From SG8-41 sp035574195 (GTDB taxonomy: Bacteria; Pseudomonadota; Gammaproteobacteria; Burkholderiales; SG8-41): a DNA stretch of 21,927 bases. The translations under genes and the position numbers were made by a program. Under the pieces are notes generated by a model. It did not search any database. It was not told the origin of the DNA and worked only from the letters and a program-made list of their open reading frames with translations. The stretch covers positions 1-21,927 of the forward strand of contig DATLZE010000123.1 of assembly GCA_035574195.1 (NCBI GenBank), given 5' to 3'. Shown one piece after another: positions 1 through 6,210 of this stretch (positions are counted from its first letter, which is position 1; each line of letters starts with the position of its first letter).

Positions 1-1
1 G

Positions 2-28
2 AAGGAGATCAACCGCCGAAAATGGTGA
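2..28 (+). pseudogene. 3' end of IS3-family orfA (partial)
   Basis: The frame starting at base 2 reads K-E-I-N-R-R-K-W and then stops at TGA (26-28). It overlaps the ATG of the next frame at base 22. This is the usual junction of IS3-family elements, where orfA ends just inside the start of orfB and a short A-run (19-22, aaaa) can serve for ribosome slippage. Only nine codons lie inside the window, so the identification rests on the arrangement and on the downstream orfB fragment. Confidence 0.5.
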
Positions 29-235
29 GCTCGCAGGCGCGGCGCGAGCAGGTCGCATGTGCCTGCGCGCGCGGGGTGTCGCAGCGGCGCGCTTGCGAGC
101 TGATGGAGGTTGCCCGCTCGGGGCTGGGCTACTGCTCGGTGCGAGCCGAGCGTGATGCGCCGCTGATCGAGGCCATGAAGCGCCTTTCGGCGCAGTATCC
201 GCGCTACGGTTACCGGAGGATTCGCGAGCAAAGGG
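22..235 (+). pseudogene. Truncated IS3-family transposase OrfB, N-terminal part
   Basis: The translation from ATG 22 has the typical N-terminus of IS3-family OrfB proteins: VSSQARREQV, then VSQRRACELMEVARSGLGY (helix-turn-helix, HTH_21 type), then YPRYGYRRIREQ near residue 70. A full OrfB is about 270-290 residues and carries a DDE integrase core after this point. Here the similarity stops at about base 231. The frame then runs through an unrelated inverted-repeat element to a stop at 379-381. No DDE motif follows in any frame up to the next gene. The gene is therefore a dead remnant, probably disrupted by insertion or deletion at about 231-236. The left part of the insertion sequence lies outside the window. 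Confidence 0.8.
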
Positions 236-382
236 GTCAGAGCTTTACCTTATACTCTGCTCAGCGGGCGTTTGCGGTAGGACGGCTCGCTTTCGGCTGT
301 CCTCGAGGTCCGCGTCGGGCCCGGCTTGTCGCGAGTCGGCCCAGAACGCCCGAGCGGCCACTATATAAAGTAAAGCTCTGAC
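236..382. mobile_element. 147-bp element with 19-bp inverted ends (MITE/REP-like)
   Basis: The left end gtcagagctttaccttata (236-254) is matched by the right end tataaagtaaagctctgac (364-382), its reverse complement with one mismatch. Weaker complementarity continues inward (gcgggcgttt against aacgcccgag), so the whole unit could fold into a long hairpin. It begins exactly where the IS3 transposase similarity ends, which suggests it inserted into or replaced the rest of that gene. There is no ORF of its own. The GGGTCAGAG-type end resembles, from memory, short palindromic elements associated with Y1/RAYT transposases; that link is inference. Confidence 0.6.
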
Positions 383-429
383 ACCTCGCCCACTGACCCC
401 TCGCCCAGATCTGACCCCTCGCCCAGATT
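379..429. repeat. Three short tandem-like units TGACcCCTCGCCCA
   Basis: Three units follow one another: 379-393 (tgacacctcgcccac), 394-411 (tgacccctcgcccagatc) and 412-429 (tgacccctcgcccagatt). They are 15, 18 and 18 bases long. The first overlaps the right end of the inverted-repeat element. On the other strand each reads as GGGCGAGGGGTCA, so they share the GGGTCAG core with that element's end. Confidence 0.7.
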
Positions 430-435
430 GAGACG

Positions 436-449
436 GGTTCCTAGGAACC
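436..449. repeat. 14-bp perfect palindrome
   Basis: ggttcctaggaacc is identical to its own reverse complement. It sits just after the short repeats and before the phosphoribosyltransferase gene. Function is unknown; it could be a protein-binding site or a remnant of a mobile element. Nothing else recognisable was seen between 450 and 576. Confidence 0.5.
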
Positions 450-576
450 TGCGCTGCCTTCTTGATTGTTTTCGCGCGTGCCCTGATGGAGAAGGGATTA
501 GGGCCAGACGGTCGGGAGCAGTCTTGCAGGCTGCCGGTTCTTTTCGCTCTGCCTGGAAGAGAAGGGATATCGCGAT

Positions 577-1266
577 TTACTGCATAGTCGCGGTGAACCG
601 CGCGAGAATCTCCGCCGCCTCTTCCTCGGTCACGTCGCACCATCGCTCGTAGGCGTCGGCGACGGCGAAGCGCGGGCCGCCGCGGAGGTTGGCGCAGCAG
701 AGGGCGTCGGCGAGCTCCGCGAGCGCGCGCACCGAGCGCTCGTGGCCGGTGGGCGCCGCGACGAGGATGCGGCCCGCGCCGAGCCCGCGCAGCGCGCCGA
801 TCGCCGCGCGCATGGTGGAGCCCGCGGCGATGCCGTCGTCAACGAGGATGGCGGTGCGCCCGGCGAGCGCAGGCATGGGGCGGCTGCCGCGCAGCAGCGC
901 GCAGCGGCGCCGGACCTTCGCGCGGGCCTCCGCGACGCTCGCGGCGATCTGATCTTCCGTCAGGCGGTAGTAGCGCGCTTCCTCCTCGTTCATCCAGAGG
1001 CTGCCGTCCCACGCGATGGCTCCGTAGCCCGCCTCGGTGGTCCAGGGCAGCAGGATCTTGCTCACGACCGCGACCTCGAGCGGCGCGGCGAGGCGCTTCG
1101 CGACCTCGGCCGCGACCGGAACGCCCCCGGACGGTATTGCCAGCACGATCGCATCGCCTCCCCGCAGCGCTTCGAGAAGACCGGCGAGCACGACGCCTGC
1201 GTGCGCCCGGTCGCGGAAAACCGGCGCGCGGTCGCGCAGCGCCGGAATATCGTGCACGCCTTGCAT
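577..1266 (-). CDS. Phosphoribosyltransferase-family protein
   Basis: A 229-residue soluble protein of the type I phosphoribosyltransferase fold. The PRPP-binding loop is clear at residues 139-151, AILVDDGIAAGST: two acidic residues followed by a small, Gly/Ser/Thr-rich turn. The N-terminal half has the AIPSGGVPVAAEVAKRL segment (about 43-59) and VVSKILLPW (68-75), both usual in the stand-alone 'putative phosphoribosyltransferase' group. That group is often found alone or beside hydrolases, and its substrate is mostly unassigned. The start ATG at 1266 is preceded by a plausible ribosome site (ggggagaaacc). The gene is leftward and monocistronic here, with transposon debris downstream. The family call is firm; the acceptor base or true reaction cannot be told from sequence. 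Confidence 0.85.
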   Translation of the reverse strand: MQGVHDIPALRDRAPVFRDRAHAGVVLAGLLEALRGGDAIVLAIPSGGVPVAAEVAKRLAAPLEVAVVSKILLPWTTEAGYGAIAWDGSLWMNEEEARYYRLTEDQIAASVAEARAKVRRRCALLRGSRPMPALAGRTAILVDDGIAAGSTMRAAIGALRGLGAGRILVAAPTGHERSVRALAELADALCCANLRGGPRFAVADAYERWCDVTEEEAAEILARFTATMQ

Positions 1267-1410
1267 GGTTTCTCCCCGGGTGTAAGTTTACTGTCGCGTA
1301 AATGGCGGACGAGCCGTTTTTCGCTGACCGTTTACCCGCTTCGCCCGGCGAGTGCCGAGGGGTGGAGCGCCGAGGGCGGGGAAGCGGTGCGGCCTTGAAG
1401 GAGGTGCGGC

Positions 1411-1764
1411 ATGCCGGAGCAGATCACGAAGTATCCCGAGGTGACGATCCAGGTGCTGAAGGGCGGCGGCGCGCGCTGCGGCCCCGGCGTGGAGAAGCAG
1501 ATCCTCAAGCAATGCCCGGGCGAGCGCTTCTGCGCCTTTCCGAGCGGCGAGATCTGCGTCTACGGTATCGCCGAGATCGCGCGCATGACGCAGGTGAGGC
1601 CGCCCGAGATCGCGCGCGTGGTTTGCCCGCCCGCACAGCGTTCGGGGCCCGATCCGGGCGGCTTGCTGGCGGCCGATGCCGGCTCGCTCGGTCTGGCGTT
1701 CGCGCTCGGTCTTGCTGCTGGCGCGGTCTCGCTGCGCGCACGCGGGCGCCGGCCGCGCCCGTGA
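1411..1764 (+). CDS. Small hypothetical protein, Cys-containing, possible C-terminal membrane segment
   Basis: 117 residues. The start ATG at 1411 is supported by a strong Shine-Dalgarno sequence, aaggaggt, just upstream (about 1397-1404). The N-terminal domain carries cysteines at 23, 35, 41, 49 and 72, including the stretch CPGERFCAFPSGEICVYG (35-52). After a proline-rich linker, residues about 91-108 (SLGLAFALGLAAGAVSL) form one possible membrane segment, followed by an Arg-rich tail, which suggests a tail-anchored topology with a basic cytoplasmic end. I do not recognise a named family. The strong ribosome site and the frame-wide codon bias argue that the gene is real. It converges with the zinc-ribbon gene downstream. 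Confidence 0.65.
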   Translation: MPEQITKYPEVTIQVLKGGGARCGPGVEKQILKQCPGERFCAFPSGEICVYGIAEIARMTQVRPPEIARVVCPPAQRSGPDPGGLLAADAGSLGLAFALGLAAGAVSLRARGRRPRP

Positions 1765-1817
1765 TAGCCGCCGCCCGGCACGGCCTCCGCGCAGGTGCTC
1801 CCCGAAGCCGCCCGCGG

Positions 1818-2072
1818 CTAGGCCGCCGCCGGCACGCGCTTGCCGCGCGGGCGCGCGCGGCCCGGCTGGGGCAGGTGGTACCACTGCTTGTGGGGCGAGA
1901 TCCGGTGGCAGGCGAGGCACTGGGTGACTTCCCATTGCTTCGCGCAGCCCGGACACAGCCCCCGCGTCCAGAACGTGTTCCACACCGTGCCGCAGCCCGG
2001 GCGGCATACCCAGCGCGCCTCATGCCCGGGGCGCCATTGGCAGCGGGGGCAGAAGATCTCCATGGCTTCCAT
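1818..2072 (-). CDS. Small double zinc-ribbon protein (hypothetical)
   Basis: 84 residues with eight cysteines in four pairs: CPRC (8-11), CRPGC (23-27), CPGC (40-43) and CLAC (52-55), enough for two zinc ribbons. Trp residues lie at regular places (WVC, VWNTFW, QWEVTQC), followed by HKQWYHLPQP (61-70) and a basic tail. This pattern is typical of small conserved hypothetical proteins in proteobacteria; no function is assigned. The start may be the ATG at 2072 or the ATG three codons later (2063, MEIFCPRC); the latter leaves the first zinc pair right at the N-terminus. It is leftward and divergent from the elongation factor P gene. Confidence 0.75.
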   Translation of the reverse strand: MEAMEIFCPRCQWRPGHEARWVCRPGCGTVWNTFWTRGLCPGCAKQWEVTQCLACHRISPHKQWYHLPQPGRARPRGKRVPAAA

Positions 2073-2136
2073 GACCCGGCTCCCGGGAACTTCACCGCCA
2101 GTCTACTCCTTCGCGCGGGTCGCAGGCAGCGGGTGC

Positions 2137-2165
2137 TTGACGGCGGGCCGCGCTCTGGAAAAGAT
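2137..2165 (+). promoter_or_regulatory. Possible weak sigma70-like promoter upstream of efp
   Basis: ttgacg (2137-2142), a 17-base spacer and aaagat (2160-2165), 34 bases upstream of the efp start. The -35 box is good (5 of 6 matches) but the -10 box is poor (3 of 6). A ribosome site (gggagga) lies just before the ATG. Confidence 0.3.
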
Positions 2166-2198
2166 TGATGGCCCGGAGACGGGACGGGAGGACGAGCC

Positions 2199-2777
2199 AT
2201 GATCGAGGCGAAGGCCCTCAGGGCGGGGACGGTGATCCGGCTCGAGGGCGAGCTGCACACCGTGGTGAGCGCCGAGTATCACACCGGCACCGGCAAGTTC
2301 GCGAGCACGGTGTTCGCGACGGCGAGGAATCTGCGCACCGGCCACCACCGCGAGCTGCGGTTGCGCACCGACGACAAGCTCGAGGAGGTGGAGCTCGAGC
2401 GGCGCGAGATGGAATACCTCTATACCGACGGCTCCGCCTTCTACTTCATGAACCCCGAGACCTTCGAGCAGATCGAGCTGCCGCGCGCGGCGATCGGCGC
2501 GGCGGAGAAATTCCTGCTTCCCAACATGCGGGTGCCGGTGGAGCTCTACGAAGGCCGGGTGGTGAACGTCGTTTTTCCCTCCGCGGTCGAGCTCAAGGTC
2601 GTGACCGCGCCGCCCGGGCTGCGCGATGCCGAGGGCAACACCTACAAGACCGTGGTGCTCGAGAACGGCATGGAAGTGCTCGCGCCGCAGTTCATCAAGG
2701 AAGGCGACACCGTGCGCATCGAGGTCGCCAGTGGCAAGTACCTCGAGCGCGTGCGGCGCGAGGGCAGGAAGCCCTGA
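2199..2777 (+). CDS. efp: Elongation factor P (divergent, non-canonical tip loop)
   Basis: A 192-residue protein of the usual EF-P length, with the three beta-barrel domains. It has the N-terminal KOW-like domain (residues 1-63), the central LYTDGSAFYFMNPETFEQIEL region (from residue 74) and a C-terminal OB domain ending GDTVRIEVASGKYLERV. EF-P binds between the P and E sites of the ribosome and relieves stalling at polyproline stretches. In canonical proteins the domain I loop presents a modified Lys (E. coli PGKG, K34) or Arg (Pseudomonas/Neisseria, R32). Here the loop is EYHTGTGKFAS (26-36); ungapped alignment places Gly32 at the K34 position with Lys33 next to it. The usual domain III GDTSGKV..KPA stretch is replaced by RDAEGNTYKTV. 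It could be a second, specialised EF-P paralogue rather than the main one. No EpmA, EpmB or EarP gene is nearby. Confidence 0.88.
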   Translation: MIEAKALRAGTVIRLEGELHTVVSAEYHTGTGKFASTVFATARNLRTGHHRELRLRTDDKLEEVELERREMEYLYTDGSAFYFMNPETFEQIELPRAAIGAAEKFLLPNMRVPVELYEGRVVNVVFPSAVELKVVTAPPGLRDAEGNTYKTVVLENGMEVLAPQFIKEGDTVRIEVASGKYLERVRREGRKP

Positions 2778-2870
2778 CGCGGACAGCCGCTCGGGGCGCT
2801 GCGGCCGGGCCGCTCTTCCCGCGCCGCAGCTTTCCGACGATGTTGGATCGCGCTTCCGGGCAACCCGAGC

Positions 2871-2896
2871 CCGGAGGCTGCGGCTCAGCCCTCCGG
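2871..2896. terminator. Hairpin between convergent efp and the small membrane ORF
   Basis: ccggaggctg (2871-2880) pairs with cagccctccgg (2886-2896), leaving one bulged base and a 5-base loop. It lies in the gap between the efp stop and the end of the leftward ORF. There is no clear T-run on either strand, so termination is inferred from position only. Confidence 0.35.
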
Positions 2897-2918
2897 CATC
2901 TATTCCGCACGCGAGCTT

Positions 2919-3158
2919 CTATTTGTATTGACCGATGATCTGGCTCAGCACCAGCAAGGTGACCGGCCAGGTCGCGACGAAAATTCCCCAGCGCTCCGCG
3001 TGCGCCCCCGTCAGCGCGTCCCTCGGCGCAGGATCGGCGATCTTCTGCGAGACGTGCCTGCCGATCTCGATCTTGGTGCCGAAATACCACATCGCCCGCG
3101 AAAGCGGAATTGCCAGCAGTCCGAGCCAGAACAGGACCCGGGATAGCGCGGTCGTGCG
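2919..3158 (-). pseudogene. Cryptic small membrane protein ORF without a standard start
   Basis: On the minus strand a frame is open from just after an in-frame TAG (3159-3161) to a stop at 2919-2921, 79 codons. The translation looks genuinely protein-like. It has a hydrophobic segment VLFWLGLLAIPLSRAMWYF, a hydrophilic middle (KIEIGRHVSQKIADPAPRD) and a second hydrophobic segment WGIFVATWPVTLLVLSQII, ending GQYK. That is a two-pass membrane hairpin. The only ATG is at 3092 (57 residues) and falls after the first hydrophobic segment, so it is a poor start. Either translation begins at a rare codon such as the CTG before the first segment, or the 5' end has been lost by mutation or a base error. 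An aaagggg ribosome-like site sits at the in-frame TAG. No family is recognised. Confidence 0.45.
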
Positions 3159-3249
3159 CTACCCCTTTGTCAGCGTCCAGCGCCCGCAGTGGAGACCCAG
3201 GAGCCGCGAGCAGCAACCTCGCTCGCGCATGCGCCGCGGTCTTTCTCGA

Positions 3250-4230
3250 TCAGGATTCCTCGTCGGGCGCGCCGCCCGCCAGGGCGAGGTCCTCCTGGCG
3301 GATCCGGTCGGCGTTGAACCGCGCCGCGCGCTCGCGCATGGTCGCGAGCACCTCCTCGAGCGGCGGTGGCTCGCCCTTGATCCAGCGTAGCGGATTCACG
3401 CGCGCCACCACGAAGCTCCTGAGGTAGGGGGAGACCAGCCCGCGCGCGCGCAGCTTCGCCACCGCTTCGCCCACCAGCTCGTCGAGCCGGAACACCTGCC
3501 CGGCGCGCTGCTCGTGCGTTCTGATCGCCTTGCGCAGCGGCTCCCCGGAGAAGGTCTCCAGGCGGCGCAGAATCGGCGCGTAGGCGCCCCCGGCGAAGGT
3601 GCCCTTCTTCTCGTAGCAGAGGCCGAGGGTCACCAGCGCCGCCTCCTCGAGGTAATGGGCGAACTCGCTCTCGGGGCGCGCGCCGTCCTCCTCGAGCAGC
3701 CCGCGGTAGATGCGGATCACCTCGAGCGAGCGCTCGCGCAAGCTGTGTGCTTTCTCGGTATTGAGCGCCAAGATCTGCCAGGCGATCTCGCGCCGCGGGA
3801 TGACGAGTGCCGTGATGCTCTTTGCGCCGAGCCGCTGCATGGCGGCCAGCCGGTGCCGCCCGTTGGGCGTCCAGAAGCCTTCCCCGGGTGCGCTCACCGC
3901 GATCACCGGGTCGAGAAAAAGCCCGGTCTTGTCGAGCACGCCGGCGAGCTTTTTGTGGTGCGTCTCGGAGAGATCGCGCTGGAAGGGCGTGGGCTCGACC
4001 CGCTCGATCGGCAGCGCGGCGAGGATGACGGGCTGGCCGCCGAGCGGCTCGCGATAGGCGCCGAGCACCGCACCGCCTTCGCGCTCGATGCGGCGCGCGA
4101 GCTCCGCGACCTCGTGCGGCGCCGGCTCCAGCCGGCAGTCCGCGGGTTCGATGCCGCGCGAGCGCGCCGCGGCCCTCTTCGGCGTGCGCCTGCGGCGCGT
4201 CGCGGACCTCGCGGTGGTGGCCTTTGCCAT
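3250..4230 (-). CDS. Orphan ParB-like (ParB/Srx fold) protein
   Basis: 326 residues when started at ATG 4230, which has gaggaa at a good ribosome-site distance. The frame is open further upstream, but that part overlaps the next gene. Residues 1-25 are a very basic, Ala/Arg/Lys-rich tail. The ParB N-terminal domain follows at about 73-145: LPIERVEPTPFQRDLSE, then LDPVIAV, then the phosphate-binding type motif NGRHRLAAM (123-131). The rest (about 146-326) is helical and includes YEKKGTFAGGAYAPILRRLE. There is no ParA, no parS-like repeats and no plasmid genes nearby, so this is not a standard partition pair. It may be a chromosomal ParB-domain regulator or nucleotide-binding protein; its target is unknown. 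Confidence 0.8.
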   Translation of the reverse strand: MAKATTARSATRRRRTPKRAAARSRGIEPADCRLEPAPHEVAELARRIEREGGAVLGAYREPLGGQPVILAALPIERVEPTPFQRDLSETHHKKLAGVLDKTGLFLDPVIAVSAPGEGFWTPNGRHRLAAMQRLGAKSITALVIPRREIAWQILALNTEKAHSLRERSLEVIRIYRGLLEEDGARPESEFAHYLEEAALVTLGLCYEKKGTFAGGAYAPILRRLETFSGEPLRKAIRTHEQRAGQVFRLDELVGEAVAKLRARGLVSPYLRSFVVARVNPLRWIKGEPPPLEEVLATMRERAARFNADRIRQEDLALAGGAPDEES

Positions 4231-4250
4231 ATCGTTCCTCGTTTGGCCGG

Positions 4251-4880
4251 TCAGCGCGGGCGCTCCGGCAGCGCCACGCGGATCGAGTAGACCCGCCCTC
4301 GCACGAATTCGATCGAGAACGGAAGGGGCGAGTAGTCCCACAGCAATCCGCCGATCTCTTTCACTTCGTGGATCCGGCTGCTCGGGCCGAGCCGCGAGAG
4401 CACTTTCTCCTCGGAATCGTCGAGCCGGACGGTCGCGAAATGAAAATCGGGATGCGGGTAGTTTCCAGTGAGCTGCACCGAGACGATCGTATCGTCGCGA
4501 TGCCCGATCACCCAGTAAGCGTGGGTGCCCGGCGGCGACTCGATGAGGAACGCGGAGGCGGTGACACCGCCCTCGAGCGCGACCTCCCGCCACGGCCGGG
4601 GGTTGCGCTCGCGGACCGGCCGGTACGGCTCGCCCACCCGCAGCTCGCCGATCCTCAGGCAGGCGAGATAGTCCGGCGCGGGCTTGTCCTGCTTGCACAC
4701 GAGCTGCCCGCCGAAGTAGCGGAACGTGTTGGCCGGGGTATCGGCGAGCGCCTTGCGCAGATCGGCCGCGTCCGGCTCCTGGGCGGGCGCGCGAAACGAG
4801 ATCGCGAGGAGCAGGATGCCCGCCAGCGCCGCGCAGCGCATCGCGCTCGCGCCCACGGCTTTCCCCGGATCGCTCCTCAT
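4251..4880 (-). CDS. Exported hypothetical protein
   Basis: 209 residues. An N-terminal signal peptide is likely: a basic start, then the hydrophobic CAALAGILLLAISFRAPAQ and a possible cut after APA or AQ. The start may be ATG 4880, with aagagg upstream, or ATG 4841 (MRCAALAG), which gives a more compact signal. The mature part has two cysteines (LVCKQ and YLACLRIGEL) and a beta-rich middle (SVQLTGNYPHPDFHFATVRL), then LSRLGPSSRIHEVKEIGGLLWDY and FVRGRVYSIRVALPERPR. The LGPSSR...WDYS..PFSIEFV...V stretch recalls small periplasmic SmpA/BamE-like or lipoprotein folds, but I cannot assign a family. It ends 20 bases before the ParB-like start, so the two could be cotranscribed. Confidence 0.7.
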   Translation of the reverse strand: MRSDPGKAVGASAMRCAALAGILLLAISFRAPAQEPDAADLRKALADTPANTFRYFGGQLVCKQDKPAPDYLACLRIGELRVGEPYRPVRERNPRPWREVALEGGVTASAFLIESPPGTHAYWVIGHRDDTIVSVQLTGNYPHPDFHFATVRLDDSEEKVLSRLGPSSRIHEVKEIGGLLWDYSPLPFSIEFVRGRVYSIRVALPERPR

Positions 4881-4899
4881 CGGGCCGCCTCTTGCCGCG

Positions 4900-6045
4900 T
4901 CACTTGTTTCTGGGAATCTCCTTGTTCGGGTCGATGAACGGCGTCGGGACTACCGTCGCGCGCCGCTCGCCCACGCCCGGGATTTTCACGCGCAGCGCGG
5001 TCCCCGGCGCGGCGTGCGCCACCGGCACCAGCGCGTAGCCGATGTTCTTTTCCAGCCGCGGCGAGTAGACCGCCGAGGTGACGCGCCCGATCTCCTCGCC
5101 CCCCGACTTCACGCGCCACATGACCGCATTCATCTCGAGGCGCTCGCCCTCGATCTCCAGGCCGACGAGCCTGCGGCCGGCGCCCTCGGCGCGGATGCGG
5201 GCGAGCGCCTCGCGCCCGATGTAATCGCTGCGCTTGTCCGCGTCCACCAGACGCTCGAGCCCGACCTCGTAGGGGTTGGTCTCGAGCGTCATGTCCGCCC
5301 CCCAATTGAGGATGCCCGCCTCGATGCGCCGGATGTCGCACGGGCCGGTGGGGCGGATGCGGTAGGGTTTGCCCGCTTCCATGATCCGCTCCCACAGCTC
5401 CTCGCCGCGGCTGCAGTCGCGCAGGTACACCTCGTAGCCCACTTCGCCCGTCCAGCCGGTGCGCGTCACCACGAGCGGGATGCCGTCGAGCTTGGTTTCG
5501 AGAAACCGGTAGTAGCGCAAATTCGCCGCGGCTTCCCCGAAGAGCGCGCGCACGACCTGCCGCGACTTCGGTCCCTGGATCTGCAGCGGCGAGACATCGG
5601 GCTCCGTGATGCTCGCTTTCAATCCGGAGTGCAAGGCGACCCCGCGCGCCCAGAGCAGCAAGTCGCTGTCGGCGGCCGCGAGCCAGAAATGGTTCTCGCC
5701 CAGCCGCAGCAGCACCGGGTCGTTGACGATGCCGCCGTCCTCGGCGGTGATCACGACGTACTTCCCCTGGCCGACGGCGCACTTCGAAAGGTCGCGCGGG
5801 GTGAGCATGTCGGCGAGCCGGAAGGCGTCCGGCCCGGTGATCTCGACCTGGCGCTCCACCGCGACGTCCCATAGCGTGACGTGCTCGAGCAGGTGCCAGT
5901 ATTCCTCCTCGAAATCGCCGAAGCGGATCGGAAACAACATGTGGTTGTAGACGGTGTAGCCCTTCGCGCCGTAGCGTTGCGTCGCTTCGAAGAAGGGGCT
6001 CCTGCGCAGCCGCGCGCCGCGCTGGACGAGGCTCATGTCGAACAT
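4900..6045 (-). CDS. GcvT/DmdA-like folate-dependent aminomethyltransferase or demethylase
   Basis: 381 residues of the GcvT fold. Visible segments are YGAKGYTVYNHM (25-36), YWHLLEHVTLWDV (49-61), LTPRDLSK (81-88), GGIVNDPVLLRL (104-115), LQIQGPKS (154-161), RTGWTGEVGYEVYL (195-208) and DIRRIEAGILNWGADM (237-252). The C-terminal beta domain includes IGREAL and TSAVYSPRLEKNIGYALV. Members move one-carbon units to tetrahydrofolate. The YNHM and NDP signatures fit, from memory, the DmdA (dimethylsulfoniopropionate demethylase) side of the family better than the glycine-cleavage T protein, which has GGI.DD. No gcvH or gcvP is nearby. DmdA is about 370 residues. The true substrate could be a methylated sulfur, nitrogen or aromatic O-methyl compound. 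It is divergent from the Mo-hydroxylase genes. Confidence 0.82.
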   Translation of the reverse strand: MFDMSLVQRGARLRRSPFFEATQRYGAKGYTVYNHMLFPIRFGDFEEEYWHLLEHVTLWDVAVERQVEITGPDAFRLADMLTPRDLSKCAVGQGKYVVITAEDGGIVNDPVLLRLGENHFWLAAADSDLLLWARGVALHSGLKASITEPDVSPLQIQGPKSRQVVRALFGEAAANLRYYRFLETKLDGIPLVVTRTGWTGEVGYEVYLRDCSRGEELWERIMEAGKPYRIRPTGPCDIRRIEAGILNWGADMTLETNPYEVGLERLVDADKRSDYIGREALARIRAEGAGRRLVGLEIEGERLEMNAVMWRVKSGGEEIGRVTSAVYSPRLEKNIGYALVPVAHAAPGTALRVKIPGVGERRATVVPTPFIDPNKEIPRNK

Positions 6046-6120
6046 AACGACTCGCGATTCGTGCGGATGGCCCGTGGCTCGCCGGGTGTGCGGCGCGCCT
6101 CGGATTGATTTTCCCGATCG

Positions 6121-6150
6121 TTGCCAGTAGAGTCACGGCCATTCTATACG
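6121..6150 (+). promoter_or_regulatory. Sigma70-like promoter for the Mo-hydroxylase genes
   Basis: ttgcca (6121-6126), an 18-base spacer and tatacg (6145-6150). The -35 box matches 5 of 6 and the -10 box 4 of 6. It lies in the 165-base gap between the divergent GcvT-like gene and the FAD subunit gene, 60 bases upstream of the latter. Confidence 0.45.
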
Positions 6151-6210
6151 CACGGCGCGCCTTGCCAAGCGCCGCGCGATTCCAGTGGGCCCCGGGAGCG
6201 CAGCCGCCGC

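Noticed and set aside
379..429. CRISPR-like array
   Set aside because: Units are only 15-18 bases, contiguous and without spacers, and no cas genes are present.
742..1398. A 218-codon rightward frame opposite the phosphoribosyltransferase gene
   Set aside because: Its composition is Arg/Ala-rich with no domain; the opposite strand has a clear PRPP loop.
2695..3216. A 173-codon leftward frame over the end of efp and the gap
   Set aside because: It is out of frame with both efp and the protein-like 79-codon frame on the same strand, and it has no hydrophobic or domain pattern.
4231..4698. Upstream extension of the ParB-like frame
   Set aside because: It overlaps the exported-protein gene in another frame and reads as Arg/Pro-rich noise. 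The ATG at 4230 has a good ribosome site.
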